Shown piece after piece: positions 55,997 to 64,000 of a DNA stretch of 64,000 bases. Under the pieces are notes generated by a model that worked only from the letters and a program-made list of their open reading frames with translations, did no database searches and had not been told where the DNA came from. The position numbers and the translations under genes were made by a program. The stretch spans positions 1 to 64,000 of the forward strand of contig BDIU01000088.1 of NCBI GenBank assembly GCA_002118135.1, written 5' to 3'. This DNA comes from Trebouxia sp. TZW2008 (lineage: Eukaryota; Chlorophyta; Trebouxiophyceae; Trebouxiales; Trebouxiaceae). The stretch's first letter is position 1. Each line of letters begins with the position of its first letter.

Positions 55997-57549
55997 ATGG
56001 GGTTGGTTTTTGTGTCTCTGGTCGTAGCGACCTTGCTTTGCAAGCCATATACTGCAGCGTATCTGCAAAAGCCCAGCAACACGCCCAGTAACGTTGCGTT
56101 TGCTTGGGGCTCTGTGCCTTTGTTGCACGATGACGCCAGCAGCGAGGCTTCACGAGTCATCTATCAGGTCAGTTGATCTTAACCCTCACCTGGTTGCTAT
56201 TCAGCTTGCTCTCTCATATACGTCCCTTTTTCCAATACAAAAGTCATGCAGCATGTCAACACAACGGTTCTCGAGTAATATTCTCAAGCTGTCAACTGTC
56301 TTGGCATGCAGGGCATAGACTGCACATATTTGCTGGGACCTCTATTGAAGTCACCTGCAGACTTCAAAGAAGCAGACGCAGCTTCCCAAGCTTCAATGGT
56401 CTTTGTTGGGCATACGGTGTGGTGCATGTTGCTCTTTGCATGCCTGAGCTTGTTGCCTTGAGAGGTTATGCTGGTCAGCAAATGCTTCGTCTGGTTACAG
56501 GTCCGCTTGCAAGACCTATCTGCAAGCACGTCAGCGTCGGCTGTGAAGCCACTGCAGGATGTCATCAAGTCAGCGCAGCACTCAGTTTCAATGCCTACCT
56601 TTCTACACGAGGTATGTTGGTGACCTAGGTGGCAAACCACAAAGCATTCCTCGGCTGCTGTCCTGGTTGGCATGAAGCTCGCAAGTTGCTTTGACACTCT
56701 GTTCACTGTTACAACAATGCTGATTTCCGCTGTCCAACAAGCACTTGAGTGCAATTGTGCAGACTGCACAGCCCTTGGAAAAAAGCATCTTGTCATTTCT
56801 TGAGGGCAAGGTGCCCAGCATTCAAACGGCTGGTACATGCTCAGATGCAACATCAGGCAACAGCGACAGCCCAGCTCAAGTAGTACAGAAGCTCAAGAGC
56901 AGCTCAGCACCAGGTCCCAAAGTGTTGCTGGTGTGCGGATCTGCTGATGCTGACCTAGCATCTGAGGCAGCGTCTGTGAGCCAGTACAGCCAAGCGCTGG
57001 CAGCAGCTTTTGAGAAGCACACTGTAGCATATGGTTCTGATGCACAGCGTCAGGTAACCCAGCATCCAAGTGTCATTGTAGAACATTGCCTCACATCAGA
57101 ACTGCAAACGCAAGAAGTGCAGCATAGCAGTCGCCAAAACAGTGTATACATGGACAATGTTGGACAAAAGTTGCCATGATGCCTCCTTACTAGACTGTAT
57201 GTTTGACTGAATTTGTGGAATGTTAATAGTATACCAATTACACCAGTATACATCAGCAAGTTCTTTGCAGGTTTCTGAGGCTGTGGGCACCAGCAGATCA
57301 CTGTTGCAGACAATGGAATTGCCAGCTGAGGTGTCAGGCCTGCAGTTGCCTTCATATGCTGCACTGACGCAAGCATCGGATCAGTACCTGTGTGATGACA
57401 AGTGCTTCACACAAGTCAGAGTCATTGAGGTCTTCATCCTGTTTGTGACAGTGCTTACAGCACTCCTGTCTGGCATATGTATGATGAATGTGCTAGGCAC
57501 TCCCTCCAAGTTTGAGACTGTCAAGGAAGCAAGGCATCAAGAGTCGTAG
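55997..57549 (+). CDS. Type I membrane protein, V-ATPase S1/Ac45-like
   Basis: Five phase-0 exons, 55997-56167, 56312-56416, 56501-56611, 56763-57053 and 57271-57549, give 318 codons. The N-terminus MGLVFVSLVVATLLCKPYTA is a signal peptide, followed by a luminal part that begins AFAWGSVPLLHDD and includes ASMVFVGHTVRLQDLSAS and PGPKVLLVCGSAD. Near the C-terminus a single helix, VIEVFILFVTVLTALLSGIC, is followed by MMNVLGTPSKFETVKEARHQ. This layout, and the short tail with TPxKFE after the helix, fit the accessory V-ATPase subunit Ac45/ATP6AP1 and its plant VOA1-like relatives. The sequence identity of the luminal part is low, so the assignment is tentative. The donor of exon 2 (ACG|GTGTGG) was preferred over an earlier in-frame GT because it keeps FVGHT. 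Confidence 0.65.
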
Positions 57550-58093
57550 CCAGACTGGTTTGCTGTGTGTAACAGCTCATGCCATGTCTATGTCCACAAT
57601 TCAGACCTCAGCTGAAACATGCATTGCAAGACGGTGGCTTTGCATGCATTGTAGCTACTTTCCACTTGATCGATTGGAGATTGAAGCTTGCAAATTAAGC
57701 ATCAACTGGTCTGTATACACATGTGACTAATGGCACAGTTACAGGTCGCGCTCATTCAAAAGGGCATTCACAAGAGCATGTTGCATCCACTAAAACTGGA
57801 ATTGCTTTTCAACCTCGTGGCCCAGACAACACATATTTAAACATTTGCCTACAATAGTTTACAGCTCAGTGTTGAAGCAGTAATGCAATCCCAAGTGTTT
57901 CGTGCTAATCCGTATCAGGCACAATCAGGATGGCACAGTGCTATCCGTGAAGAAGTGGCCGATGATGCTATCTCTGAAAGGGTCACAAACACTCTGATTC
58001 ACCGGAAGGCAAGTGGGACTTGTGCTGTACATGCCTGGTGTGGCTGGTTAGTCCTTGACCGAAAACTTTACTTTGTTCAATTTGACCTGAGCC
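57550..58093. other. Convergent 3' region
   Basis: About 540 bp between converging gene ends, with no exon recognised. Confidence 0.5.
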
Positions 58094-60009
58094 TCAACCC
58101 ACTCCAAGAATTGGTCCAGTAAGCGGCCGGAGTCCATCTGGGTAGTAGGTGAACATTCCTACAGACAAGACCTTTCAGAATTGCTGCACTGCAGACACCA
58201 TCTGACATAAAAGATGTACATTACCACCTACCGAGATAGGTTGGTCTCGCATTTCTTTGTCCAGCCATGCCACCATTGCTGGCATGGTCAAAGCAATGGT
58301 ATCCTGCATAACAAGGAACACGCGCTGATCTTGTCTAGGATGTTCAACAGCTGTAGAATCCTGCAAGATCGGCTTTCTCACATTTCTTTCTTGGACAGAC
58401 CCTGAAGCCCATCTCACAAGCCATGACAACAGGAATGTGCAGCTCTGTGGCTACATTCAGGCCCAACAGACATTGCATGGCTGATGAAGCATACCTCATG
58501 TGACGTGGGTCCTCTTTTGCACAACAAGTCAAGGACCCTCTCCACAAGCCAGTTGGCACGCAAGAATGTGTTGTGGCTTGCGCCATAAACCTCCATCAGC
58601 CACGAACTTTGAGCTGTCGCTGGCCAGAAATGCTGCAGGAAATCAGTACAAGATGTTTGCTACAGCAGACACTACTTTTACCATGTTTTACTGCTTGCTA
58701 GGGGCTGGGCTGAAATTGCTGTTTGGCACAAAGCTGCGTCATGTGCTGCTTTCAAGCTGTGACTTGAGTTACCCTCATCAGGAGGCATGAAAACCTTGTG
58801 CACGGGCTGAAATTGTGATGCAAAGACAACATCTACTTTTGCATGTCAGCAAGACTAATGTAACAGGTTGGCAAGACTAATGCAACAGGTCAGCAAGCCT
58901 GTTGTAGGTCCATGAGTACCTGCCAGTTGCTACCATCAGGATTGCAACCAGTGATGACAGATGCTCCAGCAATGCCAAGAGCCTTTCCAGCAGCTTTCAA
59001 AGCCTTAGCTGCACTGGGGTACTCTGGACCCTCTGGAGTCTCACGTGTGTTGTCCACAGGATCAATCAAGAAGGCAGCCTTGACAGCAGGATGCCCTGCA
59101 GCGTGCATTGATCACATGCTGGCATCTGCATTAGGTCATGGTGTGAAGTCACATGCGGTAAGGCTGCATCTGCTGTGTGGTATTTGCACTTATGCCAGAT
59201 GCCCTTGCAATATTGATGCAATGATTCTTTGCAGTCTGCATGATATGGCTAAAGCTGTATGCAGGTGAACATACGGGCACAAGAGCAGCATCACTGGCTC
59301 AGTATCAGGGCTACAGCTGCAAGCTACTTGCCAGACGCAAAATGCAAAGCAGCCAACTTTGCTCCGCGGCTATGCCCACTCACTCCAATGTTGCTAGCAT
59401 CAACTGTTTTGCTGAGCTCTGGCTGCATGCCGAGCCAGTCCACCAAGTGTTGGAAGAAAGGAAGCTGCATGCAGCACTTAGGTGTGGCACTGGTGCAGCC
59501 TTACAGGGATAGTACAACTTCTGCGGTCAGCATTGTACTGCACCTCTTGCCTGTCCTTCAAGATGGGAAATCGCCCTGTGTCGTATTGCACCACAGCATA
59601 GCCCCAGGTGGCCAAGCGATTCGCATAGGCACTGTAGTACGCAGGGCGCAGCTGTGCAGCAGCAGTTCAGTTGGACCAGGTTTGCATCGAGCACTGTCAC
59701 CAAGCATGCACAACATACCAGGAAGCCGTTGAAAAAGAACACCACAGGGTACGGAGCTGATCTCTTGATCTGTGCGATATTAGGTTCTGCACCGTGCGCA
59801 GGCAACGTGACCGTCAGCTTTAGCTGCCTCTGCGCTGCTACGTCCCCCGCTGGACCCAAGATATCTACCGGTACAGTGTAGTGAGCAGAAGGCAGGGCGC
59901 CACACGGCCCGTCGGTCAAGTATGTTCCGTCTGATGTAGTGTTGAGACTCGAAGCCACAGATCCGAGAAGCAGCGTCAGGCCGCGCAGCTGTTCACTCAG
60001 GCTCCTCAT
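58094..60009 (-). CDS. Chlorophyllase-like alpha/beta hydrolase
   Basis: Seven minus-strand exons, 60009-59719, 59651-59544, 59464-59332, 59095-58920, 58632-58495, 58303-58228 and 58158-58094, join in frame to 328 codons. The start MRSLSEQLRGLTLLLGSVAS resembles a signal or transit peptide. Blocks in order: YTVPVDILGPAGD, YPVVFFFNGF, RLATWGYAVVQYDTGRFPIL, DWLGMQPELSKTVDASNIGV, the nucleophile elbow SGHSRGAKLAA, HPAVKAAFLIDPVDNT, and EVYGASHNTFLRA. Ser (GHSRG), Asp (DPVD) and His (ASHN) make a plausible catalytic triad, and GHSRG plus DPVD are typical of chlorophyllase and related hydrolases. Chlorophyllase removes phytol from chlorophyll; another ester substrate is equally possible. Intron 3 uses a GC donor (TCTG|GCAAGT), supported by phase. 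It is head-to-head with the NT-C2 gene. Confidence 0.85.
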
Positions 60010-60481
60010 GCTGTGCGTCGACGATGCACACAGCGCTCTCGGACCACATCTGCAGTCGCGATCTCGGACATGTTAAGGCCTACACCTGGCCTACACCTGT
60101 TCAGCTAAGGTGACTCCGCCTACCTCCGACTTGGGTGTAGTCAACCCATTCAAACTTGTTGCCACTTGCCCTGCAAATTCGCTATCGCGACCAAGCGCGA
60201 ATGGGCGCATTCACTCAGGCATTGCTGCCGAATGAATGTTGCAGCCAGTCTTGCGGCACGCTGAAAGAAGTATGACTAGTGCGTGGGATGCTTTGAGCAA
60301 GTACTATCTTCGTACACGACCCCTGTCAAAGCTGCTGGGTACATCCCATGGTCTGCTTTAATCAGACTGCAAGTACAGCTTGAATTTTTTCGTATGTGGG
60401 CTCCGAGAAGGAAACATCACGGGCTGGTGTATTCGCTGACGAAAGGGCTCCAGTAGGCCAGATCACCATAATCCACAAACC
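60010..60481. promoter_or_regulatory. Divergent promoter region, hydrolase / NT-C2 gene
   Basis: 472 bp between opposing ATG codons. The repeated pair ggcctacacctg near 60077 is the only evident motif. No TATA box was recognised. Confidence 0.4.
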
Positions 60482-63400
60482 ATGTTTGCGAAGCTACAAC
60501 GTCAAATCGATCGCAAAAGCAAACACAAGACACCCAAAAAGTTTCGCTTTGATGTGACCATCAGCAGCCTTGAGGGTATCCCAGCCACCATCAAGAGCTG
60601 CCGCATAGTGTGGACCAGAGGCTCACGCGATCAAAATACGCGAACAACTCCTGTGATCAATGGTGAGTTGTGATGTTCGGGTTGTAAACTTTGCAATACT
60701 TGTTTTTTTGGGTGCCAGCTACATCTGCTCATGCAGGTATTGCACACTGGAGGGAAACTTTGTCACAGATATCTACCATATACACTGACGCCAAGCACTC
60801 TGCGGATGTGGAGGAAAAGGTAAGTCTGCTCATGCCATACTTATATGAACCACAAATCTGCTGCTTTCAGGTTGATGCTGCAAGTCTGCTTGTCAAGTGC
60901 TGCGCATGAGTTGGAGCTGTCACACACTTTGTTGTGACTTGCAAAGCTCTGCTGCAGGAGTATGTCTTCAAGGTTCAAGCAACAACCCTGCAAGGCCATG
61001 ATGAAGACAGGCTCATCACCGTCGGCAAAGCCAAGATTGACATGGCTCAGTACGCAGTGCTTGGGCACAAAGAGCATGAAACTGTCTTGCAGATGCCATT
61101 TACTGCTGGCAAATCATTTATAGGAGCTCTCCCATTTGGTCAGCTCAGGCTCAAAATCAGCGCCCACATGGTCAAGGTATATGCTGCATGCTTTCTTGCA
61201 CACATGCAGTCTATTATGCTGCAAATAACACCCACACATGAGATACACACAATATCCCTTTCCTCCGCCATCTATGTTTTATGGGTGCGTCATCTGTGAA
61301 AATATACAAGCCTTGCAAACTCATAGACATCTGCACTTGCAAAAAATACAGGCATGCACGCATGTCAACTGCAATTTATTGCTCTGCAATCTGCATGCAC
61401 ATACTTTCCCTGCATTCCCTCGTGCCACACATGCTGAGATGAGCAACGGCTCATGAGGGCTGGCAGCCAGCGACGGCTCATGAGGGCTGGCAGCCAGCAG
61501 CGGCTCACGAGGGCTGACAGACCAGAGCTTTGATTGCCTCGTGATCAGTGGTGTGAAGTGGCCCCAAAAGTACAACTACAGGATAAGTTGGCTTATTTTG
61601 CATGCTGCTGCAGCATGTTGGTGAGGATGACGAGATGTCTGAGATGTCATCAGGGCTGGCTGCTTCCACAGTAGACAGCAGGCACCATGAGCAGGACTTG
61701 GCAGGCTTTCCAGAAGTGGAGCGCTCACATGCCTCAGCAGTTGCCATTGCACCTGATGTAGCTCTGGCTCAGACAGCTGCATCCAATTGTGCTGTGCAGC
61801 CACCTGCTGGTGTTGCTGCCAAGGACACTGTTGGGCAGGTAAACGCCTCTGCAGTTGCCCTTATAGCTGATGCAGCTCTGGGTCAGCCAGCTTTATCTGT
61901 TGGACTCAATCACTTGCCTCCAAGTGCTTATGTTCAGGACTTGACTGGGCAGGTTGACTGGGCAGGTAAGCGCATCTGCGGTTGCCCTTGCACCTGATGC
62001 AACTGTGGCTCAGACAGCTGTGCCAATTGTACTTCCAGCAAGCACCTGCCAGTGTTGATGTAAATGGGACTGTTGGGCAGGTAAGCGCCTCTGCAGTACT
62101 CATTGCACCTGATGCAGCTCAGACTCAGACAGCTGTGCCAATTGAAGTCAAGCACCCACCTCCCAGTTTTGCAGTCAAGGACTTTGTTGGGCAGGTGAAT
62201 GCTTCAGCAGCCCCCTTGCGCCTGGTCAGCATTCACTGTGTGCAGGTCCAATTGTTCTTGTATGCACCCACCTCCCATTGTTGATGTCAAGGGCACTTTC
62301 GGGTTGGTAAACGCAACTGCAGTTGCCCTTGCACCTGATGCAGCTCTGCAGGCAGCCAGCTGAGCCCGCTGGTTTTGTGCACCCACCTGTCAATCTTCCT
62401 GCCAAGGATTCTGATGGGCAGGTTGACACCTCAGGGCATGTATTGCAACCAACTGCAAGCGCACGCAGACGGCAAAGCTGTTCTTGGAAGCAGTCTGTTG
62501 CACACTGTTGCAGCATAGCTTGCATCATGGGACCAATACCAAAGTCAGCTCTGCAGCTCTGAGCATCTTCATCAAGAAGTACATTTACACTAAGGTAGTG
62601 AAGTGCAAGCACTGAATGATTATCACACAATGTCACCAAAACACCATGCAATAGGCATCAACTCAGATGAAGGATCCCCAAGCATGGAGGATGCCAAGAG
62701 CAGATTGACATGCTATGATGTCAAAAGTAGAACATCCACCAGAGGCTGACATGCTGTGCTGCAAGTATGCAGAATGCCCAAGGACAGGGTGACATGCTCC
62801 GATGCAATCATGCAGGACGCCCAACAGCAGGTTGACATGCTGCAATACAATCATGCAGGATGGGCAAGAGCAGGAGTTGCAGCATGCTCAGCAGGAGGTG
62901 GTGGCTCTACGTGCGCGCGTGAAGCAGCTGGAAAGTGACACCCATTCTACAAGCTCCTTGGAGCAGAGGCATCTGTCCCTGCAGCAGGTGCACCCTCTAG
63001 CTGTCCCCATGCATTCACCGTAATATCTGCAAATTCGGGTCATGTATTCAGATGCATGGCAAGCATGTTGACAATCAGAGGAATGCTACAAACGGCGCTT
63101 TGATTTAGCACAGGGTTGTGCTTTGAGTTGAGTTGTCACCTGGCAAAGTCAGTCTATGATCATGATTGTGTTGCACTGCTGTTGCAGCTTGATTTCATAA
63201 TGTATGCAAGGGCTGCATCCTGCCAGATGACTCGCCTTGTTGACTTCATGACTTGATGACTGCCAGCATCCAGCATCTTGTCTTGTGCATGGGCTCAGCT
63301 TCAGAATGCAGGCCTGATATCATTCCGTGGGTGACTTGAGCTCATGCTTTGCCTGAGTCTGAGGTTGCAGAATTTTTGCATGCTTTGCGTGTAACAGCAA

Positions 63401-64000
63401 TCGGGTCATTGTAGGAAAGGGATCACATGGAGCACAAGCTGGAAGAGCTGCAGCATCAAGGAAGCCGGCTGGGCCCTGCTAACCTGGCCAATCACGATCA
63501 TGTCACCCAGCTGGAGCATGACGTCCTGCAGCTCACTGCTGAAAACAAGGTAGGACAAGCTGCACACACCACCTGTATATGTAAGCTAATAGCTGACCTT
63601 GGGAACAACATCAGATTCAACTTTGTCATTGTGGCATCTTGCAGTCAGTTGAGTGCTATTGCATACATCAAGCTTGCAGCAAGGCTGAGACAGTCCCGCA
63701 AATGTGCACGTTCAGCGATAACAGATGCATTGCAGCTAGCAGATGCTTGAAGCATGGGCTGCAAATGATGTGGAAAGGTGCTGAGACTGCCCAAAAAAAA
63801 GTTGTTATGAACATCCTGTGCTCTTTCCAATGGCTGCTCAGTGCTAGTAGCAGATTGTAGCGGCAGCAGCAGATTGCAGCAGCAGCAATGGTGTGGTGTG
63901 GTGTGCAGGAGCTTGAGCTGCAAGTGCAAGACTTGACAGAGCAGCTGGCCTCAGGCTCAGAGTCAGCACAACTTAGAGAACTGCAGGCAGAGCATAAGCT
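60482..64000 (+). CDS. NT-C2 domain protein with C-terminal coiled coil, 3' end outside the window
   Basis: Exons 60482-60662, 60737-60819 and 60958-61176 encode an N-terminal C2 (NT-C2, EEIG1/EHBP1-type) domain: KKFRFDVTISSLEGIPATIK, SCRIVWTRGSRDQNTRTTPV, IAHWRETLSQISTIYTDAKH, EYVFKVQATTLQ, LITVGKAKIDMAQYA and ALPFGQLRLKISA. NT-C2 proteins link membranes to the cytoskeleton or act in organelle positioning; the role here is inferred from family only. An acidic Ala/Val-rich exon follows (61614-61838), then coiled-coil exons 62874-62987 (QQEVVALRARVKQLESD), 63415-63549 (MEHKLEELQHQ, VTQLEHDVLQLTAENK) and 63909 to the window end (ELELQVQDLTEQLASG). The coiled-coil exons are all phase 0 with lengths divisible by three. 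Exons between 61838 and 62874 are unclear because the region is a repeat array. Confidence 0.8.
61790..62440 (+). repeat. Array of exon-end copies with donor sites, about 110-120 bp
   Basis: The true exon end ttgggcag|gtaaacgcctctgcagt is followed by copies at about 61953 (ctgggcag|gtaagcgcatctgcggt), 62072 (ttgggcag|gtaagcgcctctgcagt), 62188 (ttgggcag|gtgaatgcttcagcag) and 62417 (atgggcag|gttgacacctc). Between them gcccttgcacctgatgcagctct and cacctgccag-type blocks recur. Several copies are open in the exon frame (PPPSFAVKDFVGQ). Confidence 0.9.
62660..62880 (+). repeat. 45-bp repeat of a coiled-coil exon start
   Basis: The unit caggatgcccaacagcaggt...gacatgctgcaatacaatcatg occurs near 62685, 62768, 62812 and 62856, the last merging into the real acceptor (gagcag|gagttgcag). 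It is another acceptor/exon-start duplication. Confidence 0.75.

Overview
The window is nuclear DNA of a eukaryote with intron-dense genes, about half G+C, rich in short direct repeats. The gene content points to the green lineage, most likely a chlorophyte alga: a NEOXANTHIN-DEFICIENT 1 homologue, a plant-type TWINKLE primase, a plastid-type DUF948 protein, a chlorophyllase-like hydrolase and an FPA-like RRM protein. No prokaryotic operon, CRISPR array, rRNA or tRNA gene was recognised. The lineage is an inference from gene families, not from a marker sequence.

Layout. 1-9.4 kb: the 3' end of an ABC transporter gene (+), an unknown small membrane protein (-), about 3 kb of tandem repeats, and a TWINKLE gene (-) whose TOPRIM exons are tandemly duplicated. 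9.8-13.4 kb: a five-exon cyclophilin (-), divergent from a small single-exon membrane protein (+). 14.1-25.1 kb: a complete 20-exon CAND1 gene (+, 1,245 codons). 25.9-29.1 kb: a nine-exon NXD1 gene (+). 29.7-32.0 kb: a protein with two DUF4864-like modules (+). 33.5-44.1 kb: a large ankyrin/three-RRM/Q-rich protein (+). From 45 kb to the end short genes alternate strand in head-to-head pairs: a 3'-phosphatase fused to a Pol beta-like lyase domain (-), DUF948 (+), ISY1 (-), NUDIX (+), F-box (-), a V-ATPase S1/Ac45-like type I membrane protein (+), a chlorophyllase-like hydrolase (-) and an NT-C2 coiled-coil protein (+, running off the window).

Exon models were built by hand from homology, GT-AG or GC-AG junctions and codon phase. 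For CAND1, cyclophilin, NXD1, the phosphatase fusion, DUF948, ISY1, NUDIX, the Ac45-like gene and the hydrolase every exon joins in frame from ATG to stop.

Three patterns stand out. First, many introns hold decayed direct copies of the neighbouring exon edge together with its splice site, as if introns grow by tandem duplication of exon/intron junctions; the TWINKLE TOPRIM array is the strongest case. Second, about six of roughly 80 introns use a GC donor. Third, inverted copies flank exons in two genes (NXD1 exon 8; cyclophilin exons 2-3). The genes are mostly housekeeping (ubiquitin-ligase exchange, splicing, DNA repair, organelle DNA replication, carotenoid metabolism) and show no sign of being one pathway.
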